This document shows, piece after piece, positions 1 through 10,802 of a stretch of 64,000 bases of DNA. Numbering within the stretch: the first letter of the stretch is position 1; each line of letters opens with the position of its first letter. Location: NCBI GenBank assembly GCA_050084515.1, contig CM114273.1, positions 30,194,001-30,258,000 on the forward strand, read 5' to 3'. The notes beneath the pieces are model-generated. The model searched no databases. It had not been told where the DNA came from and worked only from the letters and a program-made list of their open reading frames with translations. A program made the translations under genes and the position numbers. This stretch comes from Blasia pusilla (taxonomy: Eukaryota; Marchantiophyta; Marchantiopsida; Blasiales).

Positions 1-2690
1 TTGGAGTTGCGTTTGGGGCAGGGTCCGGGGAGTTTTTCGTGATAACCGGTACATTTCCGGTCTCTACAAAACCGAGCGGAAATTTTTGAAGATTTTTTAA
101 TTCCAGCCGGCTAAACAGATACCGGTACAAAGGACACACTCCTCAACCCTTAGTTTTTGGCTGGTAAGTGACAAATTGAATCGGAAATTCTCAAATACTT
201 CCGGCCAGCTCAACACGTAATCCCGATTCTCCCCGGACATTGGTTTGAGGAGAGTAGACAACTTTGTCAACAACAATAAAAAGAAAAAACCACAAACCCA
301 TAATTGTTGCCATGACGAGAGAAGAAAAAACAGACGATCCATTGAAAAGAAAAACGAACCAGGATTGAAAAGAAAAAGAAAATGATATTCGTATTATATG
401 ATTTTCTTAACCCATCAAATGAGAGGACGTCTCTATTATAAACGTCGTTAGCATATGGAGGTTCTATGCACATACCCCTCGTGAACACTTTTATTCAAGC
501 TGCTCTTTATGTTTAAAAGTTAAATTAAAGTAAATAAAAAGAAGGCTTAGATTTTCTTTCTTATATAATTTTTTACTTGAGAATTATGATTCTCATATCT
601 CCATTCAAATTCTCCCAAATTTCCATCTTTCTTTTCTTATTTTTCCACATCATACTATTAAACCTTTTAGCTCAATTTGGAGACAAATGATTAAATGACA
701 CGTATCTTATTATTAAAAGAAAACCCATCATGAAGCCCGTTCATGATGGGTTTTTTTTTAAATTTTACCCTATACTAAGCAGGCACCAAGAATGGATAAG
801 ATTTTAATAAAAATATTTTTTTATTTTTTATCTATATTTCTTAATAAATAATATAATATAATTAACTCAAATTCGACATACTCCCCTTTGAATCTTACAT
901 TTCTATTCTCTTTTCTCATTTGGAAATTAAAAAAAAAAATTTAAGGTTCATGCCAACAAATTATGATAAAAAAAATTTAAATTTTAGTTTTGAGGCAAAT
1001 TTAATTTTCCTTTTGGGAAAAAATGAAAAGGATAAAAGGACACGAATGGGAAAATAAGTATTCTTCAAAATAATGGAAGATTTATATTTTCTATAATAAT
1101 TTTAATTAAGCAAAGTTAAATTTATCATAAAAAAATTTATCTTTATTTTTTTTGTCATCCTTTTTAAGATTAAACTTTATTCAACGCATGTCCACTAATT
1201 TCATATTATCATCCTCCATATGTGAACCTTTTCATTCCCAATCATCTCACGCGGTGCATCGTACGTGCAAAAACTTACTACTACTCTATATGTTCAATTG
1301 AATTTTTTTTAAAAGTGAAATTTGTGTTTTTTTAGGAAAAACTTAAGTATTTATCTGGGGATAAAAATGGATCAATGGGAGAGGGAAAATAATTAATTTT
1401 CCAAAGTGATGAGTCATTTTATTTTATGATGGGGATTAGGAATTGGAACGGAGGATTTCATTTTACCTACTCAACAAGGAAAACTACACGATTACGTTCC
1501 AAAGCAAAGGATAAGGAATTCATAAATTTTCAAATGAGAGGTATCCATGTCAATTTCTTTCTTCAAAAATATTCACTCAAAAATCTATAAGAACTATCAT
1601 TTACAATAGCATCTTAAATGTTGAACTTCACAATTGAGACATGTGTTCAAAGGCTTTACTTGGCAAAATTCAAATTTTTAGCTTACAAAAAATATCCAAA
1701 TGAAAATAGTTTTCCAGAAAAATCTAACTAGGAAAATTTTTGGTCATATATGTGTGGCTAGAAACATTTCTTCATACAATGCCGACCATTAATTTTCTCA
1801 TGTCCTCTAATCATTGTGTTTTATTTCCATTCCTTTGACCCAATGGTGTGCATAAGAACTATAATAGTAGTATGTGTTCATTAGAAAAATCAGTGGGCAT
1901 AGGCAATGCCATTCGTGTACCACATTCATGAAGTGTTTTGTACTATAGGCCAACTAAGCCTAACTCCCTATGGACATTCTTGAATAGATAACTGAAATAT
2001 TTGAAATGAAATTTCATTTTTTATGTTTCAATAGGAAAAAGTGGTTAGGTTTTTTTCATTTCAAAATAATTGATAAATTTTATGGGAAGCTCCCGTGTTT
2101 GATTTTTAGGAAGAAAAATGGACGAGATTAAATGTAAAATTTCAATCTATGAGCCATACATGGTCCAATGCACTAATTGCATAGGCAAATTGCAAAAAAA
2201 TCCTTTAGAGTATCTTCCTCCCTTGGAGGGAAGAAGATTATGGAAAGATGCACTTGGAGAAAGTCAATGAGGTAGCATTAGATTATATCACAAATAAACC
2301 AACTTTAAGGACTCCTCCAAATATCAATATGAAGCTTTTGTAAGATATAGTAATGCTACCATAACATTTGCATATAAGATGGGGAAAATGCCACATGAGG
2401 AACAAGATATGCCATAAGGTACCACACGTTTCACCAAACTTGAGTAAAAATAATGCTATTACACACTCAACGAATAGGTAAACGTTGCTAAGCGTGTGAA
2501 TCCCACTTATAAATATTTTATTTAACATTAGTGCAATAGTGCCTCCATCTCCTAACATGCCACCTAAAATCACGCCATATCCAACTTACTAAATTTGGGA
2601 CCTTACCCCTCCCTCTATCATTTTTACTCCCTATTCAAAATTACTTTATCATCTCCTAAGAGGAGTGAAAAAAACTTATAGTAGCAAAGA
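1..2690. other. AT-rich intergenic spacer
   Basis: No coding region is recognisable. The sequence is AT-rich with many poly-A and poly-T runs. Short open frames at 97-342, 267-488 and 2283-2573 are low-complexity and match no family I know. The only distinct structure is the hairpin at 720-754. Confidence 0.6.
720..762. repeat. Perfect 15-bp hairpin followed by a T run
   Basis: Arms at 720-734 and 740-754 are perfectly complementary, with a 5-base GCCCG loop, and the second arm runs into a tract of Ts. It resembles an intrinsic terminator or a tiny foldback element. No transcription unit can be seen upstream, so its role is unknown. Confidence 0.6.
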
Positions 2691-3560
2691 TGTCTCGACA
2701 AATTGCCCATGTAGAGGAGGGGGACTTGTTATTTCAACAACAATTAAGATCTGCAGGAGCTCTTCTTCCTCTTGCTACACAAGCAATTCTACCCCCTTTC
2801 AATCAACTGATTACGGAAGGGCTTGATCGACTTCAAGAGCATATCTCCGAGAATTTGCATCAAATCAACTTTTCCAGCATTCTCTCTGAGGCATACTCTG
2901 ACGCTAATCGAGCTCGTCTACGTTCATGTGCGAGTACCGGAGCGGAGGCGTGGCTTACTGCAAATCCTCTTATTCTTCCATTTCGTCTTCCTCGAAGTAT
3001 ATTCTCGACAGCTTTACGGTTACGTCTTGGACTTCCCCATCCTTCTCTCTTAGGTGTGCCGAATTGTATATGCAGGGATCCCATTGATGCCAAGGGCATC
3101 CATATTCTCCAATGTGCACATGGTGGAGAACGAACGGCCACACATGATGTCATTAGAGAGGCGGTAGCATCGGTGGCTCGTACTGCAAGATACACCGTTG
3201 GGCAAGAGCAACTCCATGTCCTACATTCAACCACACAAGCAACCTCTTGTCGGAGAGTGGATCTTGTTATGTGTCGAGGTGGATTCCGGACACTAGGTGA
3301 TGTGGTGGTTGCTGATCCAACACGTTCTGACTTGATGTGTCGAGCCGCACATACCAAGGTTTGGCGGCCGAAGCTGCAGCAAGAATCAAGGAGTTAAGTT
3401 ATGTTGTGAGACATGCGATTGATGGATTTATTCCTTTTGCAGTGGAAGTATTCGATCATTTATATGTGTCTTTTGATACTTTCCTGAAAACATGTGCTCA
3501 CCACTCCCTCGAGAATCATCACCTTGCCCCTTCCCATAGTCTTTTCTCTCGGTAGTTACT
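2690..3560 (+). pseudogene. C-terminal zinc/endonuclease part of a reverse transcriptase polyprotein
   Basis: The frame 2690-3397 gives 235 residues. It contains a Cys-His cluster (CICRDPID, then HILQCAHGG, then TATHDVIREA) followed by RRVDLVMCRGG and DVVVADPTRSDL. This fits a restriction-like endonuclease fold, in which the D of RVDLV and the D of GDVVVADP would be acidic active-site positions. Near 3358 the frame shifts; the true C-terminus continues as GLAAEAAARIKEL and FIPFAVEVFDHLY in the frame 3337-3555. No RT core is present in this copy. The start codon at 2690 lies at the truncation point and is probably accidental. Function is inferred from motif order only. Confidence 0.6.
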
Positions 3561-3880
3561 ACTTATTTTCGGCAATGCATCTCAGTGGTCTTACAACGTG
3601 CACAAGCCTTGGCATTGATACGAAGTGCGGAGGTGGTGGGGGGGTTGCTCGTCTCGTCGTCCATTCACTTCTGACCAACCACTCGTGTTCTTGTCAGATT
3701 TGTTTCAGGCTATCAATCGTGTAGCTCGTTGAGCCGGTGTTTGCGTTGGCTTGTTGCCATTTTCTTTTTGCATTCTTTTATGTATTTTTTGACTCCTCTT
3801 TTGAATTGTTATTATCTTTCTTTTTCTTTTTTGAGGTTTGCTTTATAATAAAGTGGATATATTATAATTTTGTTTACAAA
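2695..3880 (+). mobile_element. RLE-type retroelement, 5'-truncated copy A
   Basis: This is the 3' part of a retroelement also present at 6440-6742 plus 15782-17530 and at 35790-36300. Homology to copy B starts near 2698 inside the coding region, so the copy is 5'-truncated, as is common for target-primed retroelements. The coding end is followed by a T-rich 3' tail to about 3880. Family assignment rests on the encoded C-terminal Cys-His cluster and a PD-(D/E)XK-like endonuclease segment; it is an inference from motifs. Confidence 0.65.
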
Positions 3881-3889
3881 GTTGTGGCA

Positions 3890-6430
3890 TTGTTTCCTTG
3901 AGTCTCCCAATCCATTTACTAATTATTACACGGCCCAGAAACCAAACCTTTTTCTACTTCCGCTTATTTTTAGCTTCTTTTAATAACCGCACAAGCCTTT
4001 CTACGATATCGACTCCTTTTGAAGAATGAATGAATGGCCAGTGCGTCCGCACCGAAAGCAAAAGTGCTTCGTAAGTCGGCCTCATTTCAAATATAAGTAC
4101 TGCGCCAATTCCCTTACCTACTCCCTGAGGGAAATGTCTGCGCTACAGTTTTAGCTAGCAGGTCAGGGTTAAACCTAACTACCCTGGGTATCGAACTTTC
4201 CGCATGCTAAATTAAGATCAAGATACCACATCCGTTTAAATTAAATAAACTTTATGATAGTCATAGGTAAGATAGTGACACAGATAGACTATAGTGAGAT
4301 AGTGCCAAACCTGAGACAGTGAGACTCACTCAAATAAGATAGTGCCAAACAGAGACTTAATGTCCTTAACCCTAGGGATTTTTCAATGGATGCCACGCTC
4401 GTCAGAATATCGCATGAGGAAAACTATAGATTTGGAATTCACTGGAGTCATATCATTTAATCTATTATTATTAAAGGGCGGTGAGCTTTGGACGGGACGA
4501 ACGGGACTCGTTCGAGCATGTTTCTACAAGAAAAACTGCAACCTCTTCCGTAGAGCGAGTGCTAGCGCCAACCGCGGTTACCACCGGGGAGGAATAATAT
4601 ACACTTTAATAGAAAGTATATCCACTTTAATAGAAACTGGGATGGAAAACCTATCGGTATACAAAAGAGGGGGGGGCCATAGAGGGAAAAAGAACCCGGC
4701 CCCCAAGAGAAATAAGGAGGCCTCCCCCTAAAGGGGGGGCCTCCCACCCCCCTTTTCCCTTCCAGGGAGGAAGGGGAAAAGCGCCAGCTCCGTAAGAAAC
4801 GTGATCGTCTCCGTCCGCCAACCTACGCGTGCTTGGGCAGTGATCATAATCTCCGTGTCCTCCATTCTCCTCGTGGGGAGACTAACGGAGCAAGAACATA
4901 CGTATATATCCGTTCGAGATGTGATGGTGAGCCACAGCCATCCTCTCCAACTTCCAAGAAGCAGAACGTCCGTTCCTGTCCACCGGGAAAACCACCGCCT
5001 TTCACGATCCGTCCCGCCGATTTTGTCCGGATATGACAAACCCAAGTCACAGGACCAGTAGAAGGTCCCCCCTCTCCGAGGTATATCCAGATGGTCCGGA
5101 ATAGAAAATAAGAAATCACCATTGGAAATACTTCCCACCTGCGGAGTAATAATGAACGGTGCAGGTAGCTTGGGAAACGCGCCTATCTCCTGTTACCCGA
5201 CATTCTCGATTCAAGTGGCGAGCCAAGTTGTAGTGACTGCGCACTCCACTGTACTGGACAGTTCTTGTATCGACCCTATTCTTCGATTTTGGTTTGTGTT
5301 CGGTCCGGCCGGGGTATGTTTCACCGCCGCTCTTGATGCTCCGCCGCACGGGGGAGCCTACATGTCCCCGTAGCAGACGGTAGTCGAGAACTCGTCCACG
5401 GTTCATCGGGGTGTGATCGGACCGCCTGTTCCCGGTGCCGGTGATCTTCGATAGCAGAGCTTTGGAAGTTCGGGGTCTGCCCGACTCTGCCGCTGCACTC
5501 TTGACCCGGGGCACTTGTCAAGCCCGTACTCAACAAGATCCCTCAAGTCTGACGTGCTTGCAGTTGGTGAGCAGATTACAGAAGTTACGTTTCCAGAGAC
5601 GTTCGTCCGCCCTCAAAACCGCTTCACAGCCTTTCATAACGAGCATCACCAGATAGACCCCGCGGTCGGGTCCTACGGCACAGTGCAGTACAGTCGACCC
5701 TGGGAGGCAACTGTTCCAGCGTATAGACGAGAATCTTTGCCACCGGAAAGGTAGCTAGCTCTACATTGTCCAAGGTTATAGGCCTGAAAGGCCGCCAAAA
5801 CCCCTGACAAAACACAGTCACCAGCTAAGACCCCACTCGCCCTCGAATCCTTCAGTTTAACTTGCTAGCTACTGGCAAAGTTAAACTGCGTTCCCCTATC
5901 ATTTTTTTCATCACTTATCTAGAGAGAGTTTATCATCTTTCGATTATTACCTCCAGACTTGCTAAACTGCGGGATGTTAGCTCGCCTTTTCAGCGGCGCT
6001 CTAACGGAATCACGGCTAATTAGCGGGAGGGATTATAGCGTCTCGGCCAGCGGCACGCTAGAGGACCGTTTGAACTCCACGATGAAATCGCGGCTGCTGC
6101 TGCTTACTGTAGACGCCTGTGTGAAATACCGTTGTCCTTGGCGGCTAGCGGCTCGTTTCCCGGGAAAATCATTCCGGGAAACGGACCCGGCATTTCGGTC
6201 GTGATAGTCGGCAAAATCTCTGCCTGTCCCATTATACTTAGTTCTGTCCAGCTTAAGTGCTACCTACTAATAGGGCTCCTCAGTGTAGCCCACGCATGTC
6301 GTGGCGATGTAAATCCCCATAAGACCAACATTTTTTTTTATATATCGCGGCGTTGAGAGGGGGAAAACATTTTATTACATTACCAAACACGTGTTGGAGG
6401 ACACGGGATAATTTCGATGAAAAAAAAAAG
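3890..6430. other. GC-rich block without recognisable gene
   Basis: Base composition rises sharply from about 4480 to 6250. Several overlapping frames on both strands (up to 136 codons, 4728-5138 minus) are open, but they look like by-products of high GC. Near 4640-4690 the sequence resembles 32670-32710 (GATGGAAAAC, then ATCGG, then TACAAAAGAGGG), so a decayed LTR or other repeat may be present. Small palindromes occur at 5853-5863/5878-5888 and near 6152-6181. No protein family is visible. Confidence 0.4.
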
Positions 6431-6439
6431 ACATGTTTG

Positions 6440-6742
6440 TAGAAGTAGTAAGTAAATTTCAAAAGAGGTAAAAAAAAGTAATAACATCTCATAAGAAGTG
6501 TCAAAAAATGCATAAAAGAATGTTAAAAGAAAATAGCAACTAGCCAACCCAAACACCGACTCAACGAGCTACACGATTGATAGCCTGAAACAAATTTGAC
6601 AAGAACACGAGTGGTTGGTTAGACGTGAATGGACGGCGAGGCGAGCGACCCCCCACCACCTGCGCACGACGTATCAATGCTAAGGCTTGTGCACGTTGTA
6701 AGGCCAATGAGATGCATTGCCGAAAATAAGTAGTAACTACAT
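6440..6742 (-). mobile_element. RLE-type retroelement copy B, 3' part
   Basis: The minus strand from 6742 downward continues the coding end of copy B. It encodes CRQCISLALQRAQALALI and LFQAINRVAR, matching the C-terminus region of copy A at 3551-3725 in antisense, followed by the T-rich tail. It is separated from its 5' part (15782-17530) by the gypsy element at 6743-15781, so the two pieces were one copy before that insertion. Confidence 0.75.
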
Positions 6743-7361
6743 TGTCGTGCACATACATATCGCTACACAACATACATCGCTGATCACATCTACACCACAC
6801 AACACCGATCATCCCCACACACGGGTCGATCCACATATGTATAAAAAATCAACTCATACATATACATGGAGATCACACAACAAAAGTAAAGAGTAGTAAA
6901 AACGGCACACCCGACCTAAAACTCCACTCCTCAATCTACATCGGCATATCGAGCCTCGTCCACCTTGTGCTATCAAGGAATTCGGACGCTAGCACCCTAG
7001 TCCTAGCTCACACACATACAAGGGAGGTGCTCCAACGGCCCAACATGAGAAAGATGGCTTAGGAAAGCCATCTTCCTCTCTTATATAGGGTTGGGAAGAG
7101 CCCAAAGGCTCTTCTCCTAAAAATAGCCCTCCCCTTGGTAACCTGCGCGCACAGGTTACTAGGGGCGGGTGACCTGGTCAACAAGTCACCCGGCTGTAAA
7201 AGACCTCAATATGAAAGTTGTCAGAAACGACGTTCCTGACACAATGGACCTATCCTCAACCTCATCCGACACCGTGGGACAAAGTTACACTCAAGATAGT
7301 CCGTTGGATCCTACGTCCTATCCACGATAGATCTGGGCCTATCGGCTACTCAGATGTGACA
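6743..7361 (-). repeat. 3' LTR of the methyltransferase gypsy element
   Basis: On the minus strand this starts TGTCACATCTGAG at 7361 and ends GCACGACA at 6743. The stretch 6884-7361 matches the 5' LTR at 15303-15781. The last 138 bp (6743-6880) have no counterpart in the 5' LTR but are repeated directly at 7364-7501. Three short perfect palindromes lie at 7051-7074, 7095-7114 and 7138-7159. A TATATAAG box lies at 7080-7087 on the minus strand. Confidence 0.85.
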
Positions 7362-7363
7362 CC

Positions 7364-7501
7364 TATCGTGCGCATACATATCGCTACGCAACATACATCG
7401 CTGGTCACATCTACACCAGACAACACTGATCTTCCCCACATACGGGTCGATCCACACATGTACAAAAAATCAACTCATACATATACATGGAGATCACACA
7501 A
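7364..7501 (-). repeat. Extra copy of the LTR U5-like end
   Basis: This 138-bp segment repeats 6743-6880 with few differences. It sits directly inside the 3' LTR, separated from its TGTCAC start by two bases. That gives a U5-to-U3 junction like the one formed in two-LTR circles or tandem elements. A purine-rich run on the minus strand at 7502-7511 borders it and may be the polypurine tract. Confidence 0.75.
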
Positions 7502-7509
7502 CCGCCTCC

Positions 7510-7809
7510 CTAGGTGGCAACTGGATCCCCCCAACTCCAGATAGAAAATATCACATCTCTATGACATGACAAGGTGGCTGCACCCCTCGCAGATCCACAC
7601 AACATACACCTCAAGCCTGCAGGTACCACTGCCAAGCTCGAATCCACCGTCCCATCTACGTTCGGAAGATGACATGGCGCACAATTGCGCACATGATCCT
7701 TCCAAACCATACCATCCCGTCCCTCCAACATGAGGACTCTGGTCGATAATACCTCGCGCACACGTAGGATCGTGCGCCGTGCAATGACATCTAGCGTCGT
7801 GGGTGCCGC
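7510..7809 (-). pseudogene. C-terminal tail of the gypsy polyprotein, decayed
   Basis: The frame 7510-7761 encodes VWKDHVRNCAPCHLP and RCMLCGSARGAATL near the end. The C-x2-C pair could be the start of a PHD-like or other zinc finger downstream of integrase, with later cysteines in another frame (RCDIFYL, SSCHLGRRLC). This is weak: the frame is broken against the integrase frame ending at 7810, and the tail could be decayed beyond recognition. No chromodomain is seen. Confidence 0.35.
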
Positions 7810-8522
7810 CTATTGTAAATACACGTAATCTCCATGATGAAACCTCCTAATCTTTGGACGATAACCTCCTCCACGAATGGTCGCGTACCTCAATGTATCT
7901 CTATGTTGGGCAATAGCTAAGTTCTCAAAGGCCATAGGCATAACTCTACGAAAAAATTTTGCCCTCTGAGAACGTGCTTGTATCCACACATCTGGATCAT
8001 CAAGATCTAACACCTCCACCATGTCACGTCGAATCGCTGCAGGTAAATCAGGCTCTCTCCCAAAGAGCAAAAAGTACGGTGAAAATGATGCCAAGGATGC
8101 CTGCCGACTTAAGCGATAACCCATGGCAACTGTAGGTCCCACTCCCTCAACTGTCCCCGCTGCAAGCCATACTTGCGCAATCCTCTCTTCACCGTCTGTA
8201 CCACTCTCTCCGCCAACCCATCCGCCTCAGGATGATCTCTGGACGTGGTGCAGTGATCTATTAGCGCCTGATCACACAAGGCCTGAAACTCTCCCCTGAA
8301 CTCGGTACCCTGGTCAGTCAACACCTTCGCCGGTGCACCAAAGTGACTAAGCACACGATCTAGAAACGCATAAGTTGTTCCCTCGCTCGCCTTGTCTGGT
8401 AGTGCCACCAACTCTATCCACTTGAAGAAATGCTCCACCATGACCAACATGTACCTATGATGATGCCCCGTCAATGGCAAAGGTCCCGCAAAGTCTAAAC
8501 TCCACCGATAACCTAAACCCAT
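7810..8522 (-). pseudogene. Gypsy integrase core and C-terminal region
   Basis: Two overlapping frames (8109-8522 and 7810-8142) cover the integrase. The catalytic triad is visible: D in WSLDFAGPL, D in VLTDQGTEF, E in DHPEADGLAER. The following frame continues with LFGREPDLPAA and a C-terminal stretch ending in HHGDYVYLQ. A frameshift near 8140 separates the pieces. Integrase inserts the cDNA into host chromosomes. It follows RNase H, as in Ty3/gypsy. Confidence 0.85.
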
Positions 8523-8567
8523 AATCGGAAAAGGATGTAACTACAGAGTGGGAGCATTGAAGGATGC

Positions 8568-9445
8568 TCACTGGCCCCATACCATACATTTGGCCACCTG
8601 GCTCTGTATCCCAGTATGCATGCCGCGCCACCAATACTGAACCTGGAGTAAGTTGTAAGTACGCTTTACTCCGAAATGTCCCAACTCCTCATGGGCATTT
8701 CGCACTACACGTGCTCGTTGGGAAGGATGAGGTACCACTCGTATCCTACCATCTCCCCATACCCGCAAAATGTGAGTCCCCTCCCACATGAACCTCTTGG
8801 CTCTCTGTAGGATCCGATCCCGCTCCCTAGCACTCACTGTACTCGCAATGACGCCAGTGCGCAAGAACTCCACAACCTCCACGTCGTCATGGATATCACG
8901 ACCACATGTCGCCTCCTCACTAACCTCTGGATCTAAAGACTCATCATCCAACCCCACCACTGGAGTCATCACCTGTGGCTGACCTGCCATAGTCAACCAA
9001 CAAAGATAGGCAGATGCATGCCAATCGAGCACCATCTCCTCATCACTCTCTCCATGCCATCGAGCTCCTGTGTCGTCTCTCTGACTCGGACATGGATTAT
9101 GACTCAACCCATCCGCATCCTGGTTCAGCCGACTTGGCCTATGAACCACCTCAAACTCGTACTCTTGTAGTAATAGAGCCCACCTGGCAAGCTTGCCCGT
9201 AAGCTTTTCAGACTCCATCAACCACCTCAACGGCTGATGATCAGTGATAAGTGTTGAAGGGTTGCCGAATAAAAAGCACCTAAAATGTGCCACGGCCCAC
9301 ACTGCAGCCAAGCACTCTCCCTCGTATGAGCTGTACTTCGCCTCTGCAATGTTGTTCGATCGGCTCGCGTACACAACAAACTCCCTCTCCTCATCATCCC
9401 TCTGAGTAAGCACTGCTCCTAGACCCAACATGCTCCAATCCGTAT
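8568..9445 (-). pseudogene. Gypsy RNase H and integrase zinc-binding domain
   Basis: RNase H starts with TDWSMLGLGAVLTQRDDE (the first residues come from the other frame near 9445) and continues ASRSNNIAEAKYSSYEGECLA and LITDHQPLRWL, with SRLNQDADGLS near its end. The integrase zinc module follows: NAHEELGHFG supplies the two histidines, and AKCMVWGQ retains only one of the two expected cysteines (the second position is W). A frameshift separates this frame from the RT connection domain. The domain would remove RNA template during reverse transcription. Confidence 0.85.
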
Positions 9446-10490
9446 GTAACTGGAATCTGTAAAATGGGTGAGGACGTCAACCTATCCTTGAGCTCGTGAA
9501 ATGCTCGCTCCTGATCATCTCCCCACAACCAAACCTGATAAAGTCTCGTCAACAAGGTCAAAGACTTTGCGATCGCACTAAAACCCTTGACATACCGTCG
9601 ATAGAAGTTCGCCCGTCCAAGAAATGCTCGGACTCGACTCACATCTGTAGGGCGTGGAATCTATGCAATAGCCTCTACCTTCGTATGCAGAACGCCTAAC
9701 CCACTCGGGTATATGGTGTGTCCCAAGTACTCAATCTGCTCTTGAAGGAATCTGCACTTGCCTGGATGTAACTTCAGTCCATGTAACTGCAATTGCCGAA
9801 ACACCTCCTCCAAGTATCGCTCATGCTCCTCAACCGTGGAACTGAAGATACAAATATCATCTATGTAACATTGTACAAAATCCAAGCTAGCCAAAATCCT
9901 ATCCATCACTCTTTGAAACTCTACAAGCGCGTTCTTCAACCCAAATGGTAAGAACCGCCACTGATACAAGCAATCTCTCCCGAACCGATCTATCCCCCAG
10001 AATGTTGTCTTCTCCCTGTCCTCCAACCTGATAGGAAGCTGATGATAGCCAAGACGGAGATCTAAAATCAAGATCTTTGCATGCCCTACCGCATCAAAGA
10101 TCTACTCAGGAGTAGGCATGGCGTACCGATCTGACCTCGTCTGTCGGTTGAAAGGACGGTAATCTCCACACATCCGCCTATCCGTCCAATTGCCATACAT
10201 ATCCTTCTACTCCGGCATGACTGTGGCAGATGCATACTCCCCATGTGATAACTCCACAAGTCCGGACTCCTGCTCTGAATCAAGGCTCGCTCCATATCAG
10301 AATACCTGTAGGGTCGACGAAAGATCGTTGTATCACTAGCCAACTCAATCCGTATCCCGGGACCCTTCAGCGTACCCAAGTCTCTCATATTGAAGGCAAA
10401 ACAACTGACATGCCCTCTCAGAAACCTATGAACTCGCCGTCGCTCTCCTCCTATGAACTTGAGACCTATCACAGGCTCCCAAGTCTCCAT
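9394..10490 (-). pseudogene. Gypsy reverse transcriptase, broken by stops and frameshifts
   Basis: The frame at 10086-10490 gives METWEPVIGLKFIGG and RRPYRYSDMERALIQ, then shifts. In the next frame VMPE-stop-KDMYGNWTDRRMCGDYRPF and PTPE-stop-IFDAV carry two TAG codons. The palm domain (9661-10071) has ILDLRLGYHQLP, LPFGLKNALVEFQRVM and the catalytic box CYIDDICIF. A further TAG at EAIA-stop-IPRPTDV precedes the connection domain RAFLGRANFYRRYVKGFS (9394-9642). The catalytic aspartates are intact, but this copy cannot make a full RT. Confidence 0.9.
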
Positions 10491-10802
10491 CGAGACCTCA
10501 CTCGGAGAGGACGCAACCTCCGGCTTTGGTTGCTATGTAGCAACCCTAGCCACCTCCGCAACAACCACTCCACTCTGACCTCCTACACCATGCTCCACAT
10601 CCAAAAAATGAACATGTGCTACTCTAGCCACCTTTGCACTCTTTGCTCGAACGACGTCCTAGGAAGCCCATGAGTGCCTATCTCTCTCCTCGTCCCCTTG
10701 ACCAATGCAGACACACCACAGAGGCAATGGTCCAACTCGTGGACGTGACGGCATGGATGACACTCGCATGTGGTTCTGCTCAGCCATACCTAGGTTGACT
10801 AT

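Noticed and set aside
4562-5821. Overlapping frames of 60-136 codons in the GC-rich block as genes
   Set aside because: They overlap on both strands, lack known motifs and are expected from high GC.
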